A stretch of DNA of 64,000 nt from positions 1,593,822 to 1,657,821 of the forward strand of contig NW_022985439.1 in assembly GCF_010093595.1 (NCBI RefSeq), in the 5' to 3' direction. How positions within the stretch are numbered: the stretch's first letter is position 1; each line of letters begins with the position of its first letter. A program made the translations under genes and the position numbers. This DNA comes from Mytilinidion resinicola (lineage: Eukaryota; Ascomycota; Dothideomycetes; Mytilinidiales; Mytilinidiaceae). A model generated the notes under the pieces. The model was not told the DNA's origin and made no database searches. It saw only the letters and a program-made list of their open reading frames with translations. Positions 1-12,205 of the stretch are shown here, one piece after another.

Positions 1-2063
1 TCTATGTTACCGACCCTCCAACACCAACATTTTCCGAGGGCCCACAACAGCACTCGGCGAGATATCCGACTTCTAACGACAACTCCTACCGGGACAGCAA
101 CACGACAACCCACTTAGTCTGGAATGCCCGCAAGACCCAATTCCCTATTCCAATTGAGGCCCTTCATGCAAGTGCGGGTCATCGGCGCAGTGAAGACGAT
201 TCCACCACCGACCTAAGGCTATCCGCGTTCCGGTACCCAGCCGCTTATCTTCCTGATGTCAAGGAAGACCTTCATGAAGACTCGAGTGTCAATACCAGCG
301 CCAGTAACATGAAATCCTCCGCTCTCAAATACCCACTTGGCCGCCGTCCTAGTATGAGAGCGTCAATGGATGAGTGCCGTGTCCTGAAGCATCCGTCGAT
401 CAACTCGTTCCACAAAGGAGGCCTGGCTCGGACTCGCAATCTCCCTTCCTTAAACTTCAGTCAGATGGATTTGTTCGCGAAACTGAATGAGGCTCTCGAC
501 GTAGGTGCCGGTGCGTCTAAATCGATGGACTATGCAGAGGAGTATCGTGAGCTATTCATCTCTCCTCTTGGAGAGTCGCATTGCTCTGGCGAAATTCGAG
601 AGAAGTACAAAAGTTTGTTCGGAGGCCTGGACGAATACATGAAGTCTGAAGACATCCAGCCCGACACACCTATTTTCGACTTCGTGGTCTCCCAGCAATC
701 CAATCTGGTTTTCGAGAGTTCGCATCAGCAGCTCTCAAATGAAGAATTCATTGCTGAGATTGACAACCTGACGATTCCTACCCTCGGTGGACTCACGCAA
801 CGTTTGTCGGAATTCTTGCCATCCCTCAAGCGCTACTATCAAGGAGATGACCAAGGGCCCCATAGTGAAAATCCCGTCATCGAGCATGCATTGGAGGAGT
901 TGAACGAAGTCGGCCTCGATGTCCCGCCACTCAACACTGTACGCTCATCGGCAAGGCTTCGTCCAGTGCCCGGACACCAGCAACTGCTCGTCATGGAAGA
1001 CGGCCTATACGAGAAGCTAGCAGCCAAAGAAGCACCGAAAGAACATCTTGTGGAAGCCGACGAACAAGCTGGAAGTAGCAGCGGGTCTATTCACTCCAAG
1101 ACATCTAGTCACCGCAAATCGAAGACTCCTTTGGCCGAACTCGAGGCACCAATGCCTGTTTTGCTTCGAACACGCTCGCTTTCATTGGGTGGCTTCGATG
1201 ATTTTAGGGCGTCTTTCGAGTCGACGCTTAGACGTCGCTCGCTCCGCTCACTTGTCAGCTCTCCGACCGAAACACGTCCTTGGAACCTCGACAAGAACTA
1301 CCCCTGGGCAGACACGATTGCTCCCATTGATATCAGTTTGCCATCTCCTACCCCAGCCCGAGAAGCTGCCCGTCCAGGACCTTCAAGACTTAGACGCATG
1401 TCAGAGTGTTCTGATCAGACTCACTCCGACTCTGAAACAGAAGAAGCGCCCGCAATATCAGCCGTCGAAGATACGACCTGCGAAGACCCGTTCCGCCACG
1501 CACGTAAGTTTAGCAAGCAGAGCGTCGGAGGCTCTATTTCTCGCCGCATGGGACTCTTTGACAACAATGGCTACCCAACGGGCCCAGACAGTCTGCGAAA
1601 CGATGACCGCAGCGTCGATCCTGGTGACCGCTACCCGACCACCGGCCTCACGCCCCCGTCCGCATTCAATGTCGATGAAGTCAACAGCTTCTTCTCAGAC
1701 GACAGCTCCCATCGCAATCACCTTGGCATCTTCCGCAAGCGCCTGACGCACCTCAGAAGCAAGAAGCCTTTAGCTACGCGCTCACACTCGGCTATCGGAA
1801 CTCGCAGCTTGCCTGACGCAGATGTAGGACCCAGTGGCTCACACAGTGGGTCGGACAGTGAAGAGAGCTCACTGCACACATTTGACGGTACCGTAGGCAT
1901 GTCAAAAATCGAGTTCCGCGCGAGAAAGGTGGTTGAGAGGATCAAGACCATGTGGTTCAAGAGTGGAGACCTGCTCCGGAGTCTGAGCATCAGGAGCAAC
2001 TCGACATCGATGATCGACCGGAGCGACTATATGCAGCCTAGCGAGGTCTATCCTGGCACTTAA
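1..2063 (+). CDS. Ser-rich hypothetical protein, 5'-truncated by the window edge
   Basis: The frame that ends at the stop at 2061-2063 is open back to position 3, so the ATG at 309 is probably internal and the gene enters from outside the window. At least 686 residues are visible. No catalytic domain is recognisable. The protein is polar and rich in Ser, Arg and acidic residues, with several SRR/RSRS-like basic-serine patches, so it is probably largely disordered. The C-terminal 70 residues look the most ordered (KIEFRARKVVERIKTMWF, an amphipathic basic helix). I cannot name a function; a cytoplasmic or signalling scaffold is possible but is only a guess. If no upstream exon exists, the alternative is a complete 584-residue protein starting at 309. 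Confidence 0.75.
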   Translation, partial: YVTDPPTPTFSEGPQQHSARYPTSNDNSYRDSNTTTHLVWNARKTQFPIPIEALHASAGHRRSEDDSTTDLRLSAFRYPAAYLPDVKEDLHEDSSVNTSASNMKSSALKYPLGRRPSMRASMDECRVLKHPSINSFHKGGLARTRNLPSLNFSQMDLFAKLNEALDVGAGASKSMDYAEEYRELFISPLGESHCSGEIREKYKSLFGGLDEYMKSEDIQPDTPIFDFVVSQQSNLVFESSHQQLSNEEFIAEIDNLTIPTLGGLTQRLSEFLPSLKRYYQGDDQGPHSENPVIEHALEELNEVGLDVPPLNTVRSSARLRPVPGHQQLLVMEDGLYEKLAAKEAPKEHLVEADEQAGSSSGSIHSKTSSHRKSKTPLAELEAPMPVLLRTRSLSLGGFDDFRASFESTLRRRSLRSLVSSPTETRPWNLDKNYPWADTIAPIDISLPSPTPAREAARPGPSRLRRMSECSDQTHSDSETEEAPAISAVEDTTCEDPFRHARKFSKQSVGGSISRRMGLFDNNGYPTGPDSLRNDDRSVDPGDRYPTTGLTPPSAFNVDEVNSFFSDDSSHRNHLGIFRKRLTHLRSKKPLATRSHSAIGTRSLPDADVGPSGSHSGSDSEESSLHTFDGTVGMSKIEFRARKVVERIKTMWFKSGDLLRSLSIRSNSTSMIDRSDYMQPSEVYPGT

Positions 2064-3403
2064 GTTCATGAAGGCGACGATGAGGATTGAAACCATTCGA
2101 TTCGACTTTACTACAACTGAGGTATGCGGCCTGGACGGCGAGAGCGCGCCACTACACCGACATCGAATATGCCGAAGAGATATGCTTGGTGGCATGAGAT
2201 GGTTCTTCTTGTCTGTTTAGCTGTCAGCAGCGTTTATGCGTCGGCTTCCCCCTTCCTGCTTTTCTTTCCACTTTCTGTTCTTCATCAATGTTCCTCTGGG
2301 AATCCATTCGCCTTTCGAGAAGCATCGCAGTATACCGCTTTATTATCTGGCTTAAAGCCTACTACTTCTACCATACCGCAACATCCTCTTCCCATGTATC
2401 CTGGCTCCGCCTTACACAGCATGTATATTTAGCTTAGCAGGTGGAATCAATACTTGGCAGTAGATAGAGACTGCAGCTGTAAATCAAGAATCAGTATACT
2501 TTCAACAAGCTGTCTCGAAATCGCCTACACCGACGCCTCGTCCCCACGCTCACCATTCCAGTGACTCACTTCCCCTTCTAAACGAGAAATACCACGTTCG
2601 CATCCAACCCCATGACACTGCCCACCCGCCCAGCCTCAACACGTGTCCCAACACCCCCAATCCCAATCCCCATGCCCCACACCCCACCCCTCTCGCGCCA
2701 CGATCCTCGGCCCCTCCACCCTCTCCCAAGATCTCACCTGCCACGCACTCTACGTACATGACTCGCGCCACACCACGCGCCCCTACATCTCCCCGCACCA
2801 CTCACACACGCGCCCCATTCCTCCTTCCCCACAAAACCCGCGGGCCGGCTCGCGTCGGCCACGCCGTTATTGCATGAGCCGTTTAGGCGCTAATGCTAGC
2901 GTCCCGTAGTTATGGGAGGGGGGTTCTAGACCCCGTGGAGGCTAGTGAGTCGTGCGGTACGGGCGTGAGCGAGAGCCGCACGTGGGAGATCGGGCGCTAC
3001 GGTAGCTACGGCGGCGTGTGGTTGGGCGGGCACGCACGGGGGTTACTAAGGTTTTTGTGGGGGACGGGGGGATCTTGGGGTTTGGTGGAGCCCCGATCTG
3101 ATACTCGGCTTCGCGAGGTGGTGTATAGTCTAGTACTGTGTTGCACGACGGGGTTTGGTTGGATGGCTCGGGTATAAGCGGCGGTGCATGACAGGTTGGT
3201 GACGGCGTTGTGGTTGGGAATCGTGGGTGAAGTGAAATGTTGGGTGCGGTGGCAGAGTGAAACCGTGGGAACAATAGGAGCGTGACGCGGTTGAGAGAGC
3301 ACACAATAGAAAAGTTTGAAAATGTGATTCACCTCGACAGTTTCTTCTCTCTCACACTCACCACACTTGCGCTCACACACTCGACACAACCACGACTGCT
3401 TGA
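2064..3403. other. Intergenic region, no gene seen
   Basis: This stretch lies between the Ser-rich gene and the next plus-strand gene. It holds C-rich/ACCCC tracts (about 2600-2830), then G-rich tracts (2890-3270) and a CT/CA-rich stretch just before 3404 that fits a fungal promoter and 5' leader. Short open frames here overlap on both strands and carry no recognisable protein. Confidence 0.5.
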
Positions 3404-4531
3404 ATGCGCTTTGATACCTTGACGAGAGAGACCTTGACTACTCTACGCTCTCGATTCAGCGACACCGCCAACATGCGTCGCTCCCGACTGACCTCATGGC
3501 TCGAGAACATGAAGACGGCAACGAAGTCGATGGCACAGTCGATAGACAAGACGGGCAGAGACGAGACCTTTGCTGCAGTCGAAGAACACGCACACTCCAT
3601 TCACCATGACTCGACTCTCGATACCGACGACGTCTTGACCCGCAAAGACACCCACAACCTGTTCGACAAGCACTTCTCCTTCCGCCGCCGCCGCCGCCTC
3701 TCTCCCATCTTTCCCTCCAGCACCTCCAAGCGCTCCAGCGTAGTATCGCAAGACCCCTCACCCTCTCAACCCGCAACCACAAATCCGTCCACCAGCGACG
3801 CCGAGTCGACGACCACGACGCCCCGCACAAGCATCAGCACCGCACCACGCCGCCCCAGCTTCCCCTGCGTCTGCCGCATGCCGACCTGCCCACTGTGCCA
3901 AGCCGACTCCGACACCGACTCCAGCGCGACCAAAAGCCCCGGCAGCGTCAAGGCCGGCCGACGCGCAGCCCAGCTCGCACAGCTCAAGGCCTGCGCCCTC
4001 AACGACCCGGACGCTTTCCACATCTCCATCACCAAGACGGCGACCGGCTTCTCCGTGGCGCGCGACTACACCAAAGACGTCGAGCGCGAGCAAGCGCGGC
4101 GAGACCTGACCCCACGGACCGCCAAGTTCTACGAGTCGATCCAGAAAGTGCGATGCTCGTCTTGGCCGCAGACCGAGCACGAGGCGCCAGCGAGGTTCCA
4201 GAATGTCGACTACAAGGCGGCAAAGGTGAAGGCGCGCGAGAGGTCGCTCTCGCAGAAGGCGAGGTGGCGGAGGGAGAGCGAGCTCACGTGGTACCTGGCT
4301 GATATGGATGAGTATGATGAGGGTGTGGCGCCGGAGCATGTGATCTCTGTACCGAAGAGACAGGGGAGAGCGGTGTCGGTGGAAGAGATGCTGGCAGCGG
4401 AGAAGGAACTTGGATATGACGAGTTTGGTAAGCCTGCGGATGAGGCGAAGGTGGAGAAGAAGACGGCGTACGAGTACGATATCTTCAAGGACGAGAAGGA
4501 GCGGGGGTTCCTTGGTGATGAGCCTCTTTAG
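3404..4531 (+). CDS. Hypothetical basic/Ser-rich protein, 375 aa
   Basis: This is a single-exon gene with ATG in a CT-rich leader and stop TAG at 4529-4531. An N-terminal helix-prone part (about residues 1-60) is followed by a poly-Arg patch (FRRRRRL, about 93-99) and a low-complexity Ser/Thr/Pro region. A small Cys cluster (CVCRMPTCPLC, about 155-165) could bind zinc. A more conserved-looking C-terminal half is charged and helical (YTKDVEREQARRDLTPRTAKFY; KARWRRESELTWYLADMDEY). The opposite strand carries long frames, but these are GC-driven shadows. The family is not recognised. It converges on MON1 with about 195 bp between the stops. Confidence 0.7.
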   Translation: MRFDTLTRETLTTLRSRFSDTANMRRSRLTSWLENMKTATKSMAQSIDKTGRDETFAAVEEHAHSIHHDSTLDTDDVLTRKDTHNLFDKHFSFRRRRRLSPIFPSSTSKRSSVVSQDPSPSQPATTNPSTSDAESTTTTPRTSISTAPRRPSFPCVCRMPTCPLCQADSDTDSSATKSPGSVKAGRRAAQLAQLKACALNDPDAFHISITKTATGFSVARDYTKDVEREQARRDLTPRTAKFYESIQKVRCSSWPQTEHEAPARFQNVDYKAAKVKARERSLSQKARWRRESELTWYLADMDEYDEGVAPEHVISVPKRQGRAVSVEEMLAAEKELGYDEFGKPADEAKVEKKTAYEYDIFKDEKERGFLGDEPL

Positions 4532-4726
4532 GCGCGGATGAATGTCGCGTTGGGATATGATTGCGAGGACGAAGGTTTTTATGGATTAATGAATGCACGA
4601 CGATACCCGTGGATACGGCTTTTAGCTTTTGGCTTTTGGCGGACGATACTGTCCTTTTCATATGCAGCTTGGCGAAGCATGGGCGACGATACCCTTTCAT
4701 ATGTTCTTTAGCGTAGCGTACGGAGC

Positions 4727-6871
4727 TCAGAATACAGCACCGCCAATGATGAAAACACGCTCTTCTTCTCTGCGAACCCATTGAATGATCTTGTTGGCAG
4801 CTTGCGCTAGTGCAGTCCGTGAAGTCGTGATGGGAGCTACGCAGTACAGCTCGAACAATGGAGTCATCCAAGCGAGGCTGATATTGGTGGTCGATGTAGC
4901 ATGATGGACCTTTGGATGGGTCGGACGGGTGTGAATGTTGCCGTGTAGATTATGATACAAATTCAACAGTCTGGAGAACATCAGCACGTGAAATTAATTT
5001 GAACGCCGATGTTAGAAACGGGAATACATACCGCCGGCAATCCAGATCGCTAGTGAAATGAGGCTCGAAAGACGGCATAGTGAATTGCACATTACCACGC
5101 GACTTGTACAGAAAGTGGCGCAAGGGCGACCCAGGCACAATGTCCGTGCAAGACATGCGCCCTTTCTTTACAGCAGTACGAATCAATTCAATACTGCCAT
5201 TCTTCTGTAATTGCTGCCGTGTAATGCGATTCAGTAAATCTCGCGCGCCGGATTTAAGCGGGGATATCGCAACTCACCTCGACCAGGTCATCGCGCATCT
5301 GGCGCAGCTCGAAGAAGCCTTCCTTGTTGGCGCTAATCAAGAGGATGGCTACCTCGTCCTTCGCGTCGTGCGACGACGCGGGGCGTTCCTCGACTTGCTC
5401 GGTGGGATTATCCAGATTCAGAAAGCTGACATACATGTACAGGAAGCCAGTGTTATTGAAGCCTGGAAGACATAACGGTATCCAGTTCTCGCCACCACCC
5501 GCTTTGACGCTGCCTGCTTCGAAGAGCATGTTGAAGATTAAGTGGAGGTCACCTGGGTGTAGAGAGTGTTTCTTCGGCCGTACGACACTGACTAGTTTGC
5601 CGCCAGCGACTATGAGCCCATACAGGAGATTCTCGCTTCGGGCCTTGAGTAGTGTATTGTTGATGACTTGGCGGTGAGATTTCCGTAGTTTGAGACACTC
5701 TAAAGCCGATAGGAGAGTTGAGGGAGAGCCCCGAGTAAATCCGTCCGCAAGAGCTGAGAGTAGTGTTTCAGTGCCTTGCAGTGGTCTGCGGAGGTCATAA
5801 TTCGCTCTATTCGCAAACATGCGCTCCATGCTCGGCAGAGTCAAGGTTGAAAGAATTTGCATGTACAACGCGTCAAGTTGTGACCGCAGTTGGGCCTCGC
5901 TCTCGACCAATTTCGTGATAGCAATCAGGTTGAGAGGACCTCTGGACATAACCACGAACTGGGCGTCGCCAGCCGTGAAGCTCTTGAGGTTGTCACTCAT
6001 TCCTTGGTAGAAGGATATGAGGGTCTGCACCACTCCAGTGTAATTTGTAATCAGCTGGTCGTCGCCGTGTCGACTGTAAATGGGTTTCCCAGCGGAAGAC
6101 AAGATGAGGAAATGCTTCAACTTTGATCTCCATTGATTGACTATAGCTTCTATAGAGAGAAAAGAAATCAGCAAGCGCCTCTAACAACCGGAAGATCCTC
6201 TGACCTTCATTTGAGCCATCCGCCGCCATGTCATCGATTTCGTCAAACTCGTGCTCAAAGGCTTTCGCGAATTGCGGGTCTTCTGAGAAGAGGATGTCTG
6301 AATGTCCGCTCATGCCGTCGAATGGTTTGCCCAGTACTTTTATAACATCCTTCTCTTGGTCTCCCAGAACCTCACCGAGCAGACTTTCTGCGTCGAGCCC
6401 TATGTCTAGCGTAGGCGCAAAGCTCTTGATGCTTAAGCTATCGTCTGCGTCGCTTCCGATACGGTCCTTTCCCAGATTCGTAAAGCTCTTTTGCGTCCCT
6501 GCATTTGGAGAGATTGTGTCCCTTGACTCGTCGCTGTATGACTTCGTATCTGCAAAGGAGAGCTGTGTCGTTGCTTTCGATTGTAGGGAGGGTCTTGAGA
6601 CTTTTAGGGACCCGGACGTTCGGGGTCGGCCGTCCAGGAGCTGGAGGTTTTTCGGTCGTGGAGGTAGTGGTGGAGGGGTGCCTTCTCTCGATGATTGCTC
6701 TTGCTCACTAGTCGCAGTAGAAAGCTCATTCCTATCAACGGTGTTGCTCTCAGCGGCGAAGTCTTTCGTGCCAACGCTATCGCTAGACTGCAGCGTTGCC
6801 TCCGCTTGGGACGTAGATGTTGCAGGTGATCCCTGGGACGCTGGGTCCTCAGGCTTTGAAGGTTCGTCCAT
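4727..6871 (-). CDS. MON1: Vacuolar fusion protein MON1
   Basis: There are four exons (6871-6205, 6149-5278, 5204-5032, 4970-4727) with introns of 55, 73 and 61 bp, giving 651 aa. The product is the Mon1 subunit of the Mon1-Ccz1 complex, known to be the GEF for Rab7/Ypt7 on late endosomes, vacuoles and autophagosomes. An acidic/Ser-Pro disordered N-terminus (about 1-200) precedes the longin-type core, which carries hallmark blocks: [52 protein letters not shown] and the C-terminal [20 protein letters not shown]. The ATG at 6871 fits family N-termini; an upstream in-frame codon at 6910 would add 13 residues. The first intron uses the weak donor GTCAGA, but frame and homology join there cleanly. 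Confidence 0.95.
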
Positions 6872-9800
6872 CTGTGAGGTTGTATATATCTGGTGGTTAG
6901 CAATCACCACGCGTCATAGGTATGTGTGGTTGTCTCATGTTGGTGTTTGTTCGCAGAGGTCTGAAGTCATGACGGCAATCAAAGTCGCGATATGCGTTAA
7001 GACCGATGCACGGGCCTCAATCGGCATTAAATATGGATGCCCACGTTTGTGCAAGACGCCTTAGAGTATGAATCGCAAAGAGATGAGGTGTGAGGTTTCA
7101 GACGAGCAAAATGCTCTCATCTTACGTGAAATGGGCGATACTTCTGGTCTGAGGCAACAAGCTGAAGCTTTCTTTCTTCTCAAACATCGTTCTTGGCGTA
7201 CATTCATTCGTGATTGGACCATGCAACGTCAACCACTCTCCATTTATGCAATTGTGAAGAAACACTAAACGGGATTTTCCGGCTAGACTTAGAGCCACAT
7301 CCATCAGGAGAGGACATAATTTTCATGTAGGAAAATACCTAGGTAACTCATGTCACTATCGACGTTTTGATTTTCATATTGATTTACCGTGAGCATTATA
7401 TTACGAGGACCAGGATTGACGGTATTCGTACAGTGCCATAAAATAGACCTATAACGACGTAATACAAGAGCTTCCTAGAAATTGGCCCAGTTCAAGATAG
7501 TCGGCATGAAAGTGGAATAAAGAAAAAGTGACCAAGTAGCAAGCTAAAGGCAAACAGCTCACGTGATGCAACACCATCCTATCTCTTTCCAGCATGGAGC
7601 ATGCCATCAAATATAATCACAAATATCGCAAGTACAAAACCCTCCCCTCACTCCTACACATACTTTAAAAACATGAATCTCCCATCTGATCTCCGAACAT
7701 CGTCCGAATCCTCAAGCTGTCCAGGCCCTTCCTCGATGTCGATGTCTAACTTCCCACGGGGATGTTCGATCCCACAACACGCCAATTTGATGATACATTA
7801 ATGTAGTCTGGCTTTCCCGGTGGTCCCTTATTGAAGGTTTACTATAATCAGTACATATAAGGTCGATTCTGGTGCTCTTCATGACGCACGGCACGGGAAG
7901 GCTAGTAGTTGCAGAGTACAGCTCTAATAGACGCAGCCTACGACCTAGAGACCAATTGTAGTGGCACAGTGGCACAGTGGCACAGTCCGGGGTTGTGTGC
8001 CAGATCTTCGCAAGCTACTCTAGCTTACCGTGATGTTATGGAGCGAGAAACAGCATTGGATAGGTCCTATGGGTAGTGGCGCGAGACCGCGCAGTAGTTT
8101 CGAGGGAAAATGGAATGAAAAGTGAAGACAGGAGTGTTTATTGCACGATTTCTTAGGAGAGTGTAGAAAAATTAAAGTCCAGGGAGAAGGAACCTATAAA
8201 GAAGGCGAAGACGGTAATTCCCGGCAATTTAGAAGGCTTAGACTGAAATGCCTGCTTATCTGCTAGTCGTTTGCGGAGTAGTCTCTTCGTATCCTGCAGA
8301 TTTGAAGAAGTTCCGATATCATGGCGGTAATGTTTTCTATAGTGAAACCTCCAACCCAATAGAACGGAAGAACATGGGCGAAGATATTGACAGTTTCGAA
8401 TTTAGTAACGTCGTCAAGTGAAAATATCTTGAGTTGTGCATACACTCCCGCGAAGTTACAGGGTCAACCGAAAAGCAACAAATAGTTATCGCTGGTATCG
8501 CCACATCGTGATCTGAACTTTGATGTTGTGGCAAAGAAGGCTGAGAGCCCAGCCAGGCCAGCAACCCACGTGGTCTGAGCGCTAACCATCATCCGCGATC
8601 GACACCAGGCATGGCGGGATCCCTGGCTCTTCGGCTCCCTTACCGAACTGTCGGTACGGCTCGTGGAAACCTAGACCTCACTGCTGAGTATTGAGTCTTG
8701 ACAGTCAAGCGGGATACCTTCTTCTGCTGACCAACAAACTTTTTGCGGCAGTTGTTCAATATGCAAGATATCTGGGCAATTGACTTTGGAGTTCAAGGTA
8801 AGCGAAACCGCGGCATCCTTCATCTGCAGCCGGTCCGTTCGTCATCTTACAAAGCCGCTGATCAGATGTCAGTCATGCACCCCCTGCCCACACGTGATAT
8901 CTTGAGTTTACAAAGGTCGAGTAAACACCAAGATATTGGCACATTGGTAAGATGTGGGAATGCTCCACTGTTTCACTTACCTCTGCAATCCATTGTACCC
9001 ACTCGTTGGCGGATAAGTATGAACGTGCGTGAGGAAAATATGTACATTGGTTATATCTAACCTCAAGTTGAAGAGGTGTTTCAGATGCAGTTGGCGATAG
9101 TGCACGAAACCCTCTATGACCTCATATCGTAGAAGAGATCGACGGCATCTAGAAGTCGAGCCTATGCCTTGAAAACAATTAGAAGTAAACAAGCGCCCAA
9201 ACTCTCTCTATTGAAGGACTAAATTCAGGAAACCCCAGGCTTCGGATGCAAGACATTCAACGGCGGCACGGATGGCGTGATGCTGGAGCTTGCGATAAGG
9301 AAGGTCATCACGATTTCGCTGCAAAGTGTCGTTAATCGTGTGGGGAATTCGACCGCCGAGTAAGGCCGCCGAGTGGCTACAACCAACATAAGTGCATGGA
9401 TTCAACGTGGTTCGGGATGGAAAACGCACGATGATGGCATCCCGCAGCGTTAGCGGCTGGACTCCGTTGCTCCCTCGTGCAGTGCTAGATGCCAAGGAGG
9501 GCGTAGCCGCCGCGCTACGGAAGTGGTCCGCGACCTGTGGTAGGGGAGGTGTTCGACATTGACATTGGTATAGTTATCCTACTACAAGAGAATCCTGAAA
9601 ACAGTGCAGCATCCACAGTTGAGGAGCAAGTGCAGCAATTGCTCTAAAATCGGTGGTTGGGCCATATGGCGGGTCCCGTGGGTTGCAGGCCACCTTACCC
9701 CGGCAATTCACTTCGGTGGACTGATATCGGTATCTGACTAAGAAACGGAGCCCTCAATAGTCATATCTTTTGCGCAAAAGTCAGACAGGATTGGAGATTT

Positions 9801-10276
9801 CTTGAGAGAAGCCTGTCCCAATCAAGCGTAGGGTGACGGTAGTCACATTTAGGTTCAAGCTTTTCAGCCGGCATCCGTGATCGCGTGTTTGGTGGCGTCC
9901 ATATGTACATAGGTCTCTGCGTGTGTACCTGCTCACCCATTCGCTAGCCCGTGGCAAGAACGAACCAAGAGCCAATAGTCTTCCTGTGCAGGAGAGAACT
10001 GCTGCATCTGGTTGGTATCGAGTAGAATTTTCGCGTCCGCCTTCTCCAACTTAGCCCTTGACAGAGCAGCCCCACAAATGTGGCCTGACAGTTGATGCTG
10101 AGATCGATATCGTCTTGAGTCAGACAATTGGGGTTGTGATCGCACATTACGTCATGTGCATGACTTATCTAGATTTAGCCGTAGTTTGCGCTCTCCCGGG
10201 ATGGCTGCTCGCGTCGAGGCTGTTGTAGGACGATGATTGCGGTCTTGTACGAAGAGGACACACGTGACACAGCCAT
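6872..10276. other. Gene-poor region, no supported gene
   Basis: About 3.4 kb without a convincing coding frame. The longest frames (about 100 codons near 8743-9060 and 9208-9495) have no recognisable motif and no matching exon neighbours. The stretch 7300-8600 is relatively AT-rich. A short 8-bp tandem run (GTGGCACA x3) lies near 7961-7986. It may be decayed repeat DNA. Confidence 0.45.
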
Positions 10277-10495
10277 GCATGCTGGGCATGAAAAAAGTGG
10301 CAAACTCATCAAGTACTCTGCCCGTGTGTACACCCGTTTGCCACTGCATGAAGTGCTTCAACAAGTTTCAACATAGCCCAAGGTGAAGAGCTTCCATCAC
10401 GTTCAGATTCCTGAAAACGCATTGAAGCAACTCAAGCAGTGGCAGACAGGTGCATGTATGTACACACAGGACAGCTTGTCCATGCCCCGCGTGCC
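10277..10495. repeat. Foldback (MITE-like) element, copy 1
   Basis: Inner inverted arms lie at 10329-10361 and 10422-10454 (33 bp each, about 85% complementary) around a 60-bp centre. Outer weaker arms begin with GCTGGGCATG on the left and end with its complement CATGCCCCGC on the right. The central 60 bp matches the reverse complement of the element at 34703-34927 at about 52 of 60 positions, so this is a dispersed element and not a chance hairpin. It has no coding capacity. Exact ends and a target-site duplication could not be fixed by eye. Confidence 0.75.
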
Positions 10496-11017
10496 ATGTT
10501 GGGTTGCCCGTATACTTTTCAAGGGGAGTCGCCGCGTACTCGGTCGGCCACTCGGCCAACGACTAAATCCGAAACCCGCGCGACCCTCCGATCTCGTCGT
10601 CGACTAATTCGCAAATACGATCAGGAGATGATGCCAATGGGTTGAGCAAGGGGCCATGGATGGCGATCAGCGGGAGCTCGCAGTTGACGCGAGAGTTGGA
10701 GGGCTGGGCGAGGCGAAGAGTTGTCAGACAGCGGTTTCCAGAACGCCGGGCAATCGTGGGTACTTCGATGGCGAGGAGATGAAGCTTGCCGGATGTCGGA
10801 ATGTTAGCAGGCCTGCTTGGCGTCTGTGGGCCTATGATTTGTGCAGCGGGTGCAGGGGCGGCAGATCTTCATGTGGAGATCACGGCTTCGGGTCAAGTGA
10901 GTGCCCGTGGACCCAAACGAATATTGTCTTCATGGTCCGTCATGAAGAGAAAACGATAAATATTTTGCAGAATCATTTCATGTCATTCGATGCACTCAGT
11001 GGAGTGGCGTTCGGGCC
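10496..11017. other. Intergenic region, no gene seen
   Basis: This is moderately GC-rich DNA between the foldback element and the 3' end of the epimerase gene. Short overlapping frames are present, but none has recognisable protein features. Confidence 0.4.
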
Positions 11018-12205
11018 CTAGCCTTCCCAGCCTCTATACACAATCTTGCTCCCGTATTTCTCCCCCTTTTTGAGCAGCACCATCCCCTGGTATTCGGGTA
11101 TGTTGACTGCATCGACATACCGGCTCGGCTCAACGCAGAAGCCCGATCGGGCACCCCGTGCTGGGTCTCCTTCAAGAGCCGGGACATCTATGTATTTGCC
11201 TGTGTAGAATTGGAATGCCGGTTCAGTGCTTGAGACTTCCAGATGCAGCTTAGAATCGGGATGATAGAACTCGGCCAATTTCTTAATCGGAAGACCTCGT
11301 GTGTCAACAGGGATGCTAGAAGCCTCGGCGTTCACGATGAAGCAGTCATCGATATCCGGTTTGTCTGCGCCAAGGGTGAAGGGTTTGCTAGCCGTGACTC
11401 CTGGGTAGTCCTCAATTGGGCCAGTAGGGATCCCGGTCGAGTCTAGGACTTGGTGCTTGCTCGTGGAAAGCGTGACCTGCGTACCTGCTATGGAAGCCCC
11501 TTGGGTGAGGTTGAAGTAGCTGTATGAGGCTTTCAGCGAATGTAGGTAGGTATATCTTTCGAACTGCGCCACTCACCTGTGATTCGTCATGGCCACTACT
11601 GTCTCGTTCGCGCTGTCTCCCACCAATTCTGCTTCGTATTCAATCTCCAGGACAGCTTTCTCTATTCCTTTGTCTTGCTCTTTCCCCTGTGTGTACCACA
11701 CTCTAACCTCGAGAGTCCCAGGATACCCTTCCTCACCATCAGGGCTTGTCAGCGTGAAGAGGACAGCGTCTTTTCCATGCCGCGTTACCCGCTTTGGACC
11801 ATCAAATTCTCGTTTGCCCCATCCAACATTACCCCCATGCAATGAGTTGGGGCCATTATTAGCTGCCAACTGATACGATTTCCCGTTGAGGCTGTTGATC
11901 TTCGCGCCTGAAACCCGATTCGCAATGCGGCCGATGGTCTCACCAAAGAATGGGCTATTATATTCCTTGTAGAGGTCCGGGGTTGAGAAGCTCTGGACTA
12001 TGTTCTTGCCATTGATTTGAAAGCCTTGGATGATCGCTCCAAGGGGCAAGAAGCCGAAGGAATCAGCTGAGGCCATGTTCGATCGTTGAGAAAGCGCCCC
12101 TGTGATGGATGTTGCTGGTCGCCGAAAGCTCGAAGATGACAGTCGCCGGAGAGAATAGCTGTTGGCACACGTCAGAAGGACAGCTATCACACCATAGATC
12201 TGCAT
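11018..12205 (-). CDS. Aldose 1-epimerase (galactose mutarotase-like), possibly secreted
   Basis: There are two exons (to 11577, then 11519-11018) split by a 57-bp intron; the junction restores the family motif TNHSYFNL. The enzyme family interconverts alpha and beta anomers of sugars. Visible hallmarks are FFGETIGRIANRV, the substrate-binding NSLHGG, the catalytic His of TNHSYFNL and the catalytic-base Glu in GFCVEPSRYVDAVN. Starting at 12205 gives 376 aa with an N-terminal MQIYGVIAVLLTCANSYS stretch that looks like a signal peptide; ATG 12076 would give a 333-aa cytosolic form and ATG 12259 a longer one. Secreted fungal mutarotases are known, so 12205 is preferred, but the start is not settled. 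A TTTATAAAG box lies at about 12434-12442 upstream. Confidence 0.88.

Noticed and set aside
1048..1746. Long second-frame open reading frame within the Ser-rich gene
   Set aside because: It overlaps the better frame that runs on from the window edge and has a composition typical of a frame shadow.
3758..4339. 193-codon minus-strand frame
   Set aside because: It is antisense to the 375-aa gene in GC-rich DNA; Leu/Arg/Val-Gly repeats without domain indicate a shadow.
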